Origin: Daphnia carinata
Taxonomy: Eukaryota > Arthropoda > Branchiopoda > Diplostraca > Daphniidae
NCBI RefSeq assembly: GCF_022539665.2
Contig: NC_081333.1
Coordinates: forward strand, 248,001-312,000
Direction of reading: 5' to 3'
DNA: 64,000 nt
This document shows, piece by piece, positions 1 through 10,021 of this stretch. A program made the translations under genes and the position numbers. Below the pieces are notes generated by a model. That model was not told the origin of the DNA. It did not search any database and was given only the letters and a program-made list of their open reading frames with translations. Each line of letters opens with the position of its first letter. Position 1 is the stretch's first letter.

Positions 1-291
1 GTTGGGAGACACATCCTGGTTTTCTCTTGCGTGGAAAAGAAAGTGGCGTTTGAACCAAAGGGCCACGACTATGTAATCGCCACCTAATGACGTAAACTGA
101 AATGTCAATCAAACTAAATTTTTAATTTCAACGAACTTTAGTAGAAATACAAGAACAATGTAAAATTGCATTGAGACTGGTGAGACAATTGTCAGCAGAG
201 AACATCAACTCCATGACAGCCTTTTTAAGTGTTGACAAATGGTCGTTGGTAAGGCAGGAAAATCATCAAAACAAGTGGATGCCTTTCTTTT

Positions 292-1649
292 TTAACGAGG
301 AGAAAGAGCATGGCGTCCTCCGTCCACTGGTAGGGTGACACCAGTGATGAAACTAGCTTTGTCAGAAGCAAGAAACGCGATAGCTTCAGCGACTTCCTGA
401 GCAAATCCCGGACGTCCTATTGGGTGCGTCTCTTGGCAACGACGAATAAACTGCAATGAGAAATATGTGGTTCGTAATACAGAAATGTTTAATGAGAAGT
501 GTAAAAAAATGAAAGCATTTGTCGTACCTTCCTGTAGATGTCAGTTGTCATTCCACCTCGTTTTTGAAGTTCGGTCAATATCACACCGGGACTAGTTGGA
601 AACAATGGAAAAAGAATTACTTTAAAACGTTCACGCCACTAAATGGACACAATTTATCTATCATACTTGACTGCATTAACCCGAACAAGTTTCCCAGCTA
701 GTTCTGTAAGTAAATAAGACAAAAAAATAGAGTTGTTTAAGGTATGCAACCTCTTGCTGTGCAAAGTAGCTGCATACCCATTGCTACGGATTGCGTAAAT
801 TGGTTGACTGCTGCTTTCGACATGTTGTAAGCCAATACATTGGTAAACTAAAAATTAAACATAAAAAAATGTTATCAACTGCATTGTATCAAATAACTGA
901 TTGCTTTGAAAATTTGGCTATTCCCTCCTGTTTGAGATTTGTTGATACAAAAAAGCAACACCATCTATAGGCGTATTGCTAAATCAACTCACCGGACGAA
1001 TACCGTTGACACTTGATACGTTGACAATATTGCCACGAGAATTTATCAAATGGGGGACAGCCAGCATCGTTAATTGGTACATGGAACTGTAATGCATAAA
1101 GTTTCCAAAATGACAAAGATTTAATGAACCACGTGAGGCTTGGAGGAGCAAATAACGAGGCTTTACCGGACGTTAGTTTTCATCATTCGGTCCAACTGAT
1201 CTAACGACGTGCTTTCAATAGTACCCTGTTCCAAGATTCCGGCATTGTTTATAAGTACGTCAATCCGACCAAAGAAAGATAAAGTCGAGTGGAAAATTCG
1301 CCTTACATCTTCTTCATCAGTGAGATCACCTGCCAAGCACAAAATAAATCAGTGAATAATTTACAGAGAACAAGTCTCAGCATTAGATACCAAGTACTGT
1401 CTTGGGACGATTCCATGTCTCTTCGTAGCATTTCTCTGCCACCTGCGACAAGTTAGCATCATTCCTTCCTGTGAGAATCAAATGAGCACCTTGAAGAGCC
1501 ATCAAAGACGCAGTAGCAGCACCAATTCCTGAACTGGCCCCTGGTAATTAAAGCAACTAAAATTAATCAAAATGTTTTGTAAAAATTTCATTAAAGACAA
1601 TGGGCATACCTGTTATCAACACAACTTTATTCAGGAACATTGAAGGCAT
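292..1649 (-). CDS. Classical short-chain dehydrogenase/reductase (SDR), 258 aa
   Basis: Eight exons on the minus strand: 1610-1649, 1391-1540, 1167-1329, 993-1086, 778-847, 667-703, 528-591, 292-450. Together they give 777 nt, an intact frame of 258 aa, the usual size for a classical SDR. Seen directly: the cofactor-binding TGASSGIG (residues 13-20), the NNAG structural motif (91-94), catalytic Ser143, and Tyr156/Lys160 in a YNMSK motif spaced 13 residues after the serine. The C-terminal PIGRPG and [11 protein letters not shown] stretch is typical of FabG-like SDRs. It should be an NAD(P)H-dependent oxidoreductase; the substrate cannot be told from sequence. There is no signal peptide, so it is probably cytosolic. 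The first Met was chosen because it lies directly before the first beta strand; a second Met three codons on is possible. High confidence for the family, low for specificity. Confidence 0.93.
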
Positions 1650-2397
1650 TGTGGTGGTTGTGGTGAATTAATTTTAGGTATAAATTGAGATTTTAATCAT
1701 ATCAATTGCCAGTCGAAACCTGTTGCATAAAAAAAAAAAAATTTTCAGACATGTCAAGCCATCAACCCCAACTCTATGTTACTGCGTAATACAGTTTTAC
1801 TTAAACTGGATCGGTAAAACGATCCTTAACAAGCTTAAAAGGCATTGTTTTGACACAACGCATACGCTTAATATAGTGATTCAAGGTCACTTTACCCTTT
1901 ATATAAGAAGACATATCAAATGGCTAAAGTAAATTTATTGTTTTAAGAAAATGTTTTCTCGGAAAGAAATCAGTTACCTGTATTGAAATGTCATCGACAG
2001 ATATCAATGTTGCACTGAACTCTCAGAAAAGCAATTCGAACTGCCCTGGCAACAAACGCGCGAGCATGGTCTGATGTCCATCAGGCGATCACGTGATCAA
2101 AGTGTGCAACGGGGTTGGTCTAGGCGAAACAACGACGGAGTTAAAAAGACGCGACTCCGCAAAAGTGCAAAGACTATACATATTCTTAGAAACAACTAAA
2201 CCTTTTCCCGGGCATGGCAGAATCCCGTGTAACGACCCGTTCTTATTTATACCCCTTGCAATCAGCAATAGAATTTGTCTTAGCAAAGTTCTGAGTTAAA
2301 CGCCATTTAACACAAGAAACGTAACAATGTATTGACGGATGGATTACAAATTTATACAAACAAAATTTAGGAGTGTGTTGGACGGTGTGCATCCTAA
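1650..2397. other. Intergenic: SDR upstream region, no gene seen
   Basis: Short open frames occur on both strands but none has splice sites, signal peptides or codon patterns suggesting a gene. The interval should hold the SDR promoter (right of 1649) and the 3' end of the secreted-protein gene that stops at 2398. No convincing TATA or polyadenylation signal was recognised. Confidence 0.5.
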
Positions 2398-2985
2398 TTA
2401 AACTTTGAAGTTGGAGAAAACGGATGAGAAGGCACTAGTAGAGATTCCGGACAAGTTGGATGGAATCAATCCACTCACTTGATTGTGAATCGGGGCGGAG
2501 ACGCTAGCGGCAACATTGCGGTTCGGATCGGCACCGGAGAAATTGACTTGATCGGGAAATGCGTTGTCATATCCGTAAGCCGGGCGACTATTGCCCCCAG
2601 CCGGATACGATGCAGAGGATGCGACCGGTACGGCTGGGAAAGGTGCAATCGGTCCGAGTGGAGTGTTGCTGCTTCCGGCTGGATACGATCCAGGTGCAAC
2701 GTTTGGAATGGTAGGGAAACTGGCTCCAACTGCATAACCCGGTGCTGCGTTGGGAAATCCACCTGAGATCTGCTGGCCTTGGTTTGATAAGTTGTAACCT
2801 TGACGCCCGTCCACAGATTCCGATGTTTCAGTTGGCCGGCAAACAACAGCATAAACGGACACCAAAAGGATAACCACCTATTACATTTATTTAACAAAAT
2901 TTAGAATAGAATTTTAGTTAGACAAATTTGAAATGCAAATGTTTAATGTTTAAAGTCAATTTACCAAATTGTTTATTGTGGACAT
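2398..2985 (-). CDS. Small secreted Pro/Ser/Ala-rich protein, 166 aa
   Basis: Two exons: 2965-2985 encodes only the first seven residues, and 2398-2877 encodes the rest. The join is phase 0 with GTAAAT donor and AATAG acceptor. The N-terminus MSTINNLVVILLVSVYAVV followed by CRP is a clear signal peptide. The mature part is low complexity, with repeated NVAPGSYPAG / SASYPAGG and AAPGYAVG motifs, resembling arthropod cuticular or other extracellular matrix proteins. No known domain was recognised. The tiny first exon interrupting the signal sequence is the same architecture as the secreted genes at 4.58, 5.41 and 6.87 kb, which is also typical of arthropod cuticle genes. Function is inferred only as secreted or structural. 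An overlapping frame on the same strand is a shadow. Confidence 0.75.
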
Positions 2986-3505
2986 GTTGAGTTGTTGCTG
3001 TTGGAAACGAGAGAATGATGCCGCATCGGAAGTCTTGCTCGCAGTTTTATATGCGAGTAATAGCCGCAGTCGTATGCAAAACAGCGTGCAATGGCCTCAA
3101 GCGTTTTCCCGCGGCTACCTAACTGGTTCTACCTGGTTTCTTTGCCGAGTGGATGGTGATGTCTTTCCGGGGTTTTTCATTTACGTGCTAGTATTTCGGT
3201 TTTCTTTTTTGCACTCTTTTGGGATTTTCCAGATTTTATGTTGCGAACATTTCCATTGCATCATAACGATGCCATTTCCATTGAAATTTGGCGCAGTGAC
3301 GGGATATCCCTTTTTAAACGCTTGATTACTATGCGTAAAAATCTTGGGCACCTATTTTTTTATTCCATAGTGCAATGAGAAAGTAATTCAAATATTTCCT
3401 ACAGAGTAAGGGCCCATTCAATTGATTCGCTTCACTAGGACCGATCGATTTCATCCATAACTTAATTCAATCCGCTTGAAGAAATCATCTCGCAAAAATG
3501 GCTGA

Positions 3506-4003
3506 ATGTATTATTCCTCGTATGCTGTCTCGCCACAAAATCATGCATCGTTCTCGAACCCCGAATTTCATCAAATCGAATATCACCTGATGCAAATCGA
3601 AATCCAATTGAGGAAGGGGGACGATCCGCGTGCGATGCTTCAGTTTACCTATGACTTGTTACACCAATTGGAACGTCTGAGATAGTCCTTGTGTATTACT
3701 GAAAATAGTGATTCTTTCAAGATGAAGAAGGCAGAGGTTCTACGAGCACATGCAATCTACCTTGTCAACCAAATCAAGGTGAAAATTGATTCGATTAAGC
3801 GTTCGAGACCAGCCACGATTCCTCTAAGCGACCAGGTCCAGATTGAATCCAAGCCAAAGAAATCCGTGTATTCGGCTGATTTACTTAAAAACGCGGTCTA
3901 TTACCTGATGGAGAATGTAACCGACAAGTTTGCAAAGTTAATGCGCCCCTGGCAAGCTCCTCCAGCGCCTATTCTTCCGCGGTATTACAATGAAAAGATG
4001 TAA
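3506..4003 (+). CDS. Uncharacterised protein; two open segments in one frame separated by an in-frame TAG
   Basis: From ATG 3506 a frame of 59 codons starts MYYSSYAVSPQNH and ends LHQLERLR at TAG (about 3683-3685). The same frame then stays open to TAA at 4001-4003 and contains the charged, helical MKKAEVLRAHAIYL segment (Met at 3722) and the terminal APILPRYYNEKM. Both parts look protein-like: mixed hydrophobic and charged helices, no low complexity. A canonical AATAAA follows at 4057-4062, so a transcript unit probably ends here. Options: stop-codon readthrough, an upstream ORF followed by a separate start at 3722, an unrecognised intron removing the TAG, or a recent nonsense mutation. No family was recognised; the helical segment loosely recalls a bHLH second helix but no basic region is present. 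Treat the product as unknown. Confidence 0.4.
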
Positions 4004-4056
4004 TCACCTTGCTTTTCTTTCGGCTCTCCCCCAAAATGTACGACAATCGAGTTTGA

Positions 4057-4062
4057 AATAAA
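4057..4062 (+). terminator. Polyadenylation signal AATAAA for the 3.5-4.0 kb unit
   Basis: Canonical hexamer 54 nt after the TAA at 4003, with no other plus-strand gene before it. Confidence 0.6.
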
Positions 4063-4523
4063 CTACCACTGATAATTTAATCCACTTTTCTTTTTATTAT
4101 TCTCTATTATAAAGTCTGCAACATTTGCAGTTTTTTTTTGCCAAGGTTTTTCTTATATTCACTTGGCCATATAAATGTTTTTAATTCAAATTTCACGGGG
4201 CAATAAAGCCAACATCCGGCGGCTATGACAAGTGGTTTCTTCATTATTAACATTAAAAAATAAAATTTGGCAGAGTAGCGTCAAGGGCACACATCGGTGA
4301 ACAAGACCCTGGAACTTTATTTTCCCTCCTTCATGGAACTAACCACATTGACGTGCACACAATGGATATTTCTATTGACTTTTAAGTTAATTAGAGTGAC
4401 GTCATGCTCGGTCCATAAAACCCAAAGAATGGATGACTCCGGACGACATTGGTGACACAGTGACACATGGACGAACTTTTATTTTATGATTCAATTTCTC
4501 TTTATATGACATGTCTGCTGTCG

Positions 4524-4549
4524 TATATAAAGCTCTTGAATTCGTCAGT
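4524..4549 (+). promoter_or_regulatory. Core promoter of the 4.58-kb secreted gene: TATA box plus TCAGT initiator
   Basis: TATATAA at 4524-4530 and the arthropod initiator TCAGT at 4545-4549, about 30 bp before the start codon at 4580. The TATA-initiator distance (about 23 bp) is slightly short, so the exact start site is uncertain. Confidence 0.6.
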
Positions 4550-4579
4550 AACTCCAAACACAAGTTCAGTTGAAACATC

Positions 4580-5008
4580 ATGTCTCCCTCATTCTCTACG
4601 GTAAGTTCTATCTTTAATTGAATTACTCTTCGTAAGTTCAATCTTGTTGAATTGAAACAGATTTTGATGGCCGTGTTGGCTGTGGCCGTTGGATCTATGG
4701 CAGCCAAAGATGCGACGGTGAGTGCCAGATCACGTTATTATCACGGCGGAGCTTATACCCAACAGGATTATTACGGAGGAGCTGCTGGAAGTCACGGAGG
4801 GGCTTATCCGTTGGCTAACAATCAATACGGCGGCGCTTACGTGCCCGTAGTTCAGCCGCCAAACTATTACGGAGGGTCATACGGTTCACATCACCAACCA
4901 GCGAACCCTTACGGCCCATCTTATCCTGGATCTAACAATGGATTTTACGGCTCGCCATTTCCCAACAGCTACGGAACGAATTCGGCTTACGGAAACTCGC
5001 CGTACTAA
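4580..5008 (+). CDS. Secreted Gly/Tyr/Pro-rich structural protein, 122 aa
   Basis: Exon 1 (4580-4600) encodes MSPSFST; exon 2 (4661-5008) continues in phase 0 with ILMAVLAVAVGSMAAK, together forming a signal peptide. GTAAGT donor and AACAG acceptor are visible. The mature region is built from GGAY / YYGG repeats (YHGGAYTQ, YYGGAAGSHGGAY, QYGGAYVP), then Pro/Tyr/Asn/Ser-rich sequence to SAYGNSPY. Composition matches arthropod glycine-tyrosine-rich cuticular or byssus-like extracellular proteins; no Rebers-Riddiford chitin-binding consensus is present. It sits in a run of small secreted genes with the same tiny-first-exon layout but lacks the C-terminal REGQK motif of its neighbours. The unspliced frame beginning at 4652 is rejected because it would start inside the intron. 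Role inferred: extracellular structural protein. Confidence 0.8.
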
Positions 5009-5138
5009 CGATCGACTTAACTGATTTCCTTCGAGCCAATCAAAGACAACTAGATAGATAAACTTACAATTCTAGATTCCAATAATATAATCTGCACCCA
5101 TTTTAATTGTGCAAAAGCTTCAACTAGAAATGTGAAAC

Positions 5139-5144
5139 AATAAA
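5139..5144 (+). terminator. Polyadenylation signal AATAAA for the 4.58-kb gene
   Basis: Canonical hexamer about 130 nt after the stop at 5006-5008. Confidence 0.65.
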
Positions 5145-5410
5145 ATTTGATTTGCCCATTATTATCACGATTTGTTGGCTGATTTATGAAGCCAAGTTGT
5201 AAATTACTTTTATCTCTACAACGGTTAACGCACGAAGCTCACGCATATGATCACGCCCATCATGCCTTTTAAAGACAAAAATAAAGAGGGATTCTTTAAA
5301 GATGCTATAGGAGAGGAACGTGTATAGTTTGAAGGCCATGTTCCACTCGGGGCTCAGTTCAAGTTCACGCGTTCGTCTCACCAACACGATACGTTCAAGC
5401 GGTGGCAGCA

Positions 5411-6137
5411 ATGGCTGGTCTGAAGTTTTCCTTTGTTTTCGGGGTATGGTATATGATGAACGTGCAATAAAATGTGATTAGATTAAGCTAAAGGTTTTCA
5501 TTAGTTGGTAGTTGCGGTCGCTTTTGCTTTCCCTCAACCAAATGGCGATGATTCAGCGGTGGCGGTTAGTCCCGAGGCTCCAGTTGAAGGCGAGTCGGTC
5601 GACACACGTTATCGACCTGTTCATCGTCCTTATGGTATACGACAAAAGACTTTTAATCATTTAAAATAAAAGATATTACAAACACGTTTGGAATTCTATA
5701 AGGTTATGCTGGCCAACAATATGGAAGTAATTACTACAGCAATCAGCAATACGAAAGCCATTACAGCAGCCAACAGTACGGACATTCTTACGGTCATCAA
5801 AATTACGGATATGAACAGCCTTATTATGGCCATTACGATCGTCCTTACGGATACGGTTACAATGGTACATAACATTCGATTTATTCACGATGAATTGATT
5901 TGATATTGAACATTATCATTGACAGGATATCCTGGATATTACGGAAGGCCGCAAGGCATTCTGGGCACTGTAGGAAACGTGTTGGATGGACTGTTGGGTC
6001 TGCGTGAAGGTGAAAAGAAACAAACGGCTGATGGCGTCGTTGCTCCCGCCGACGCGCAGCCGGAGGCTGCTGCTGTAATTGACTCCGCACCAACTTCGCA
6101 AACCGCCAGCGGTGGCGATGGAGTCATTTTCCAGTGA
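5411..6137 (+). CDS. Secreted Tyr/Gln/His-rich protein of the REGQK-type family (member A), 178 aa
   Basis: Four exons: 5411-5443, 5505-5634, 5703-5864, 5926-6137 (537 nt). The start is MAGLKFSFVFGL, continuing VVAVAFAFPQP, a clear signal peptide split by the first intron. Then come an acidic spacer and VDTRYRPVHRPYG, matching the VDERYRPNYG element of the 10-kb gene. The centre is Tyr/Gln/His/Gly rich (SQQYGHSYG, NYGYEQPYYG). The C-terminal exon has LLGLREGEKK, matching WREGQK in the two paralogues, followed by an Ala/Pro-rich tail. The three later introns are all phase 1 and interrupt glycine codons, as in the paralogues. The acidic VDxRY element could be a propeptide junction. Molecular role unknown; extracellular matrix or cuticle is the natural guess. 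Polyadenylation signal at 6284-6289. Confidence 0.82.
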
Positions 6138-6283
6138 ACAGAAACACGGCAAGATTTTGAATCACGATTCTCATCATGCGTCCAATTATTTAATCAAGTG
6201 TATATCCAATTTCCCCAACTCGTAGAATATGAACAAATTTTCTTTACCACATTATGCCCTCATCTTATGTTTTGTTGGTTTGG

Positions 6284-6289
6284 AATAAA
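6284..6289 (+). terminator. Polyadenylation signal AATAAA for REGQK member A
   Basis: Canonical hexamer about 150 nt after the stop at 6137. Confidence 0.6.
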
Positions 6290-6783
6290 TTTGGTTGTTC
6301 CGTCAAAACTATATTTCGTATTTCATACACGTCTTAACTATTTGATTGTTATCAGAGGCAACACATTTTTTATTAGAAAATTTATAGAAAAATACGATAA
6401 ATTAGAAAGAAAGAGACAAGTTGGCAACATTGGCCTTAGGAAAGGTAAAATTGACAGGTACGACAAAGGCATGATCCTAAAAGAACCCAAACATGTGAAA
6501 CAAAAGGGGAATAAATAAGAAACGCAGTTCAACTGTATTTTGTTTTTAATTCTTGTAAGGTATAGGCACGTTTTATCCATAAGGAAATACCCATCGTTCT
6601 TCTTTGGTTTTCTCAAGCCCATGTCGCCATGGATTTTCCCAGCATTCTGCTCCCCTTCATCAGGTACCAGCCCAAAAACAACAACAACATTCCCTAGCCT
6701 CAGGTTGTTAGTCGAAACCGTAGAGAACAAGGGAAAAACCTAGGCAATACGAGTCTCGGCTATTCACTTTGCAAAACAACTGC

Positions 6784-6794
6784 TATATATAAAA
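6784..6794 (+). promoter_or_regulatory. TATA box of the 6.87-kb secreted gene
   Basis: TATATATAAAA at 6784-6794, about 80 bp upstream of the start codon at 6872. A CTCAGTC initiator-like sequence lies near 6850, but a closer unmarked start about 30 bp after the TATA is equally possible. Confidence 0.6.
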
Positions 6795-6871
6795 AGGCTG
6801 TATTCTACTTCAACAATCATCACACCCTGTTCACTCGATTCCTCCAGAGCTCAGTCGAACAATACTCCAGG

Positions 6872-7421
6872 ATGTCTCCAATTCTGATGGTAAGTTAAAA
6901 ACATTAAACAAATAAGTTCAATCTAAACAAAGACATTATTTTCGCAAACCAAACAGTTGATGATGCTGGTGGGTGTTGCTGTTGCCTTCCCTTATCCGAA
7001 CAATGCCCCTGTTCCCGCTGATGTAGTTGCTCCTGTGGAAGATGGCCCTGCTCCTGGTGAAGAAAAAGTAGATGAACGTTTCTTCTTATTGCGTCCTACG
7101 TACGGCGGCCATGGACATGGATATGGGCACCATCATCATGGTGGTTACAATAGCGGATACGGAAACCACTACAACGGTAAGTCATCATCGTCAATCTCCG
7201 ATCTAATTTCATTTCATTCCAATCTTAAAAATCCATTGTCTGGATATCGTTTAGGTTATGGTGGCTACGGAGGTTATGGTGGTCAAGGAGGTTATGGAAA
7301 TTACGGCGGACTCCACTGGCGTGAGGGACAGAAGGCCGGAGAAGGCGCTCCCGATGCTGCCGCCGTACCAATTGATGCAGCAGCAGCAGCTCCCGCCAAC
7401 GGACAAGTTACTTTCGAATAG
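6872..7421 (+). CDS. Secreted Gly/Tyr/His-rich protein of the REGQK-type family (member B), 134 aa
   Basis: Three exons: 6872-6889, 6957-7176, 7255-7421 (405 nt). MSPILM joins LMMLVGVAVAFPYP to give the signal peptide. Next come an acidic Pro/Ala-rich spacer, then EEKVDERFFLLRPTYG, matching the KVDERYRP element of member C. The centre is GHGHGYGHHHHGGY followed by GGYGG repeats; the histidine run could bind metal or alter pH-dependent solubility. The last exon has LHWREGQKAGEGAPDAAAV, nearly the same as member C. The second intron (7177-7254) is 78 nt, has no in-frame stop and so could be retained to add 26 Ser-rich residues, but it has consensus GTAAGT/TTTAG ends and lies at the conserved phase-1 glycine position, so splicing is preferred. 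Polyadenylation signal at 7624-7629. Confidence 0.83.
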
Positions 7422-7623
7422 AAATTTAACATTTTTTACCTGATGTTTTTTTAATCGCTTCAATCACCAATCACATCTTTGAGCCACAAGTTCCCGGTCG
7501 ACTATATACGTATTCGCCTGCATCTGTTGAAATCGAATCGGATATACGTTGTTAACAACAATCAAAGTCTAATTCAGCTTGCTGTTGAACAGCTTTGAAC
7601 GTGAACTTACTTCTAATCCGAAA

Positions 7624-7629
7624 AATAAA
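7624..7629 (+). terminator. Polyadenylation signal AATAAA for REGQK member B
   Basis: Canonical hexamer about 200 nt after the stop at 7421. Confidence 0.55.
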
Positions 7630-7766
7630 TCGACCTTAATCATTTTTTTCTGAGTAAATCTTACATTTCATTGAGTACAAAACGCATGACCTCTCCTTCA
7701 GTCAATTACAATGTCGGATTCTGATTTCAGCCTTTAGTATGCTAGAAATCGATTTAGCTAAGGTAA

Positions 7767-8104
7767 GCTGTCAAAGAGTTCAAGGAGGAACAGGTATAGT
7801 TCCAGCGCAATAGCTTTATGTGTAACAGCTTACTTTTTATGATTACCTATTCTATTAACTGTAATAAGTAAAAGGTATTTCATCGGGTCCATCCTGGTAC
7901 TCTTGATCGGGACGCTTGGGTCTTTTGGCAAAACCCTGGTTGTTTCCATCCGGTATGTTTACAGGTCGACTTCCATAATCGTACGGACGTCCTAATTGTG
8001 TAAAATCATTCCGCATTAATGGCGCAGCTTTAAACAATTTCCTTTGAACTTGACAAAGATAAGTTACGTAAGATATTATGGTTGAGCTGATTTTATTTTT
8101 TAGC
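7767..8104 (-). repeat. Dispersed duplication, copy 1 (second copy at 15435-15757)
   Basis: Near-identical sequence is found in the same orientation about 7.7 kb downstream. Shared stretches include the block around 7775-7830 and the whole region encoding the ORF at 7855-8037. Copy 1 has a short extra segment near 7835-7860 relative to copy 2. No terminal repeats or target-site duplication were recognised at the edges, so it looks like a segmental duplication of a gene fragment rather than a transposon. Confidence 0.8.
7855..8037 (-). CDS. Uncharacterised short ORF, probable terminal exon of a duplicated gene
   Basis: The frame is open upstream of the first Met (8037) back to about 8110, so this may be a 3' exon rather than a complete gene. 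The 60-aa reading from Met is rich in Arg/Pro/Asp (RPYDYGSRPVNIPDG, KRPKRPDQEYQDGPDEIP) and ends FTYYS. The basic RPKRP could be a processing site of a secreted or neuropeptide-like precursor, but no signal peptide is visible here. The copy at 15.5 kb carries two frameshifts while this one is intact, which favours some coding constraint on this copy. No family recognised. Confidence 0.35.
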   Translation of the reverse strand: MFKAAPLMRNDFTQLGRPYDYGSRPVNIPDGNNQGFAKRPKRPDQEYQDGPDEIPFTYYS

Positions 8105-8340
8105 CAAGATGCCTAGAATTCCACTGTCCCACATTCCCACCCACGAGACTTCCTTCTCTTAACTGCATGACTGCATAGTGGTGCGCTAGAAGAAGAAATC
8201 CACAAAATAAATAGTTAAATTATCGCTGAGTTTATTCTACCTGTGTCTGTCGTTCAATCACCTTTTGGCCGAAATAATCCTAGTTGTTTATGACGAGATT
8301 GACAAGGAATGAAGAAGGGGGGATTCTCTTTACAGAAAAA

Positions 8341-8918
8341 AGGTGGAGTAGCTAGTGTGACTTGAATCGCAACAGTTAAGTTGTCCACAGTAGTGTGTGC
8401 GTAATAGGCCTCACAGGATCGACTGAGGTTTTTACCGGGTATCCCCCACCCCGGCTCTCAGCAGTTATTTGACCCAGATGGATCTGTAACCTAGCGGCTT
8501 AGATATATTGGATCTCTTCTGACGGATGGTCCACTTCTTTTCTTCAACTTCTATGATGCTCCAACGTGTACAACTGCCTCACATAGTCACGTGATTTATA
8601 CCATCATATCCATGCGTGTGCACTGGGGTACACATTCACGAACATCATGGTAATGGATGGGGGACCATCCTCACGGAAATGCTCATCGACAATTATGTAC
8701 CTAACTCCGTACTAGGCCACCCAGCGAATCAACACCATGATATGTACCACGACACCCATGCAATACTGTAGGCTCAACCGCTTATTCAAGCCGGCCCATG
8801 ACTATAATGTCTAGTGAAAGGTACTTAGCGATCAGACCTGTCATCCAGCCACCTTTCATTCGACACTCAGCCGCCTATAGTACTAAGGAAGGTTCCTTAG
8901 TCACTAGCTACTCCACCT
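8341..8918. mobile_element. Candidate non-autonomous DNA transposon with ~17-bp terminal inverted repeats
   Basis: The left end AGGTGGAGTAGCTAGTG (8341-8357) is matched in inverted orientation at the right end (about 8902-8918). The 578-bp interior has no coding frame of note. Just inside the right end lies a near-palindrome, ACTAAGGAAGGTTCCTTAGT (8882-8901). The sequence immediately outside the two ends does not show an obvious target-site duplication, so the exact boundaries are not proven. Family unknown. Confidence 0.5.
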
Positions 8919-8944
8919 CATCAACAAATGACTTTCTCAACCTT

Positions 8945-8997
8945 TATATACAGTGAATTCTGGGATCAAAACACTGTTTACAACATGGCCACCAGGT
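8945..8997 (+). promoter_or_regulatory. Possible orphan promoter and first exon
   Basis: TATATA at 8945-8950 is followed by an initiator-like CAGTG and, about 35 bp on, ATG at 8985 and a GTAGGT donor. This is the layout of the neighbouring secreted genes, but no compatible second exon was found before the next gene. It may be a remnant. Confidence 0.25.
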
Positions 8998-10021
8998 AGG
9001 TAAGTTGATGGCTATAACTGTGTAATTATTTCGACAAACATGAAAACGAAACAGTGAACATTATTTTTTAACTTTAGTTTTAGTCTTCTGTCAAGAAATA
9101 AAGATGTTTTTTTTAAATGTTAATATATAAAACTACTTTTATCATGAACATGGGTGATGAATGTACGTGGCATCCGTAGCCTAGCGGCAGATGTCGACGC
9201 TGTTATTCAACGTCATCTCCGTCGTCATGTTCGTCTGCAGACTGATCTAGATTTTAGTGTTTTAGCTCAAACGAGTGCAGTCAACCGTGTTCAGGACTAG
9301 ATTCTGTATTTATTCCTGACAAACTCATTAGCAGAGACTTCTTCCTGAAAACATGTTCGAATTTGGTCAGGCAGACAGAGGTAGAACAGCTCGACTCTAC
9401 CTATTTAATAGTGAGTTTCTTTCGTGTGAATTTCATAGGGGCCCGTGATGTCGCAGTTTTCCACCCCTTTATTGACACATGATAAACCCATTATCACTGA
9501 AAATGTCTTGATCGAGAGCCATATTTGATGATCATGCTAATCATGTCGTCATCGAGGAAAACCCGGCTCACATAACCGATCTAAAAATTCCTCGGGCTGT
9601 CACGTGTATCGTGATGGCCATTCCCCCACGTGATTAATCCCAGGTACATTAACACCTCAAAATGTTTATCTTTTTTTCTTACTAGCCAAGTGCATATATC
9701 GTTTTGGTTTTTCTTCCCGCCCCCCTTCTGTTTCTTTTTAGTGCATACTTTGCTCAATAGGCAGCATAACACCCCACAAGAGGTGTTGGGTTTTTCCCAT
9801 AGCTTCGGTCGTTTTCCTTATTCTTCACACACACATACAAGTCATTAAGTTCTTCTTACCTATATGCCGGATCGACCTTTGCATGCTGACGATGTTGCTT
9901 TGTTCCCATCGCTCGGTACAGTCAGTTTGACTGTAAATACGGCACCATCCAAACTGAGTTACATACATCCGCACACCAACCGTCCAGGCGATCACATCAT
10001 CCGCCGGAAGAGAAGCTCTCC
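8998..10021. other. Intergenic, no gene recognised
   Basis: AT-rich with scattered short frames on both strands; no splice-supported coding region, RNA gene or repeat family was recognised. It separates the TIR element from REGQK member C. Confidence 0.5.

Noticed and set aside
8440-8900. Solo LTR of a retrotransposon
   Set aside because: No TG...CA ends, primer-binding site or polypurine tract seen; the inverted termini fit a DNA element better.
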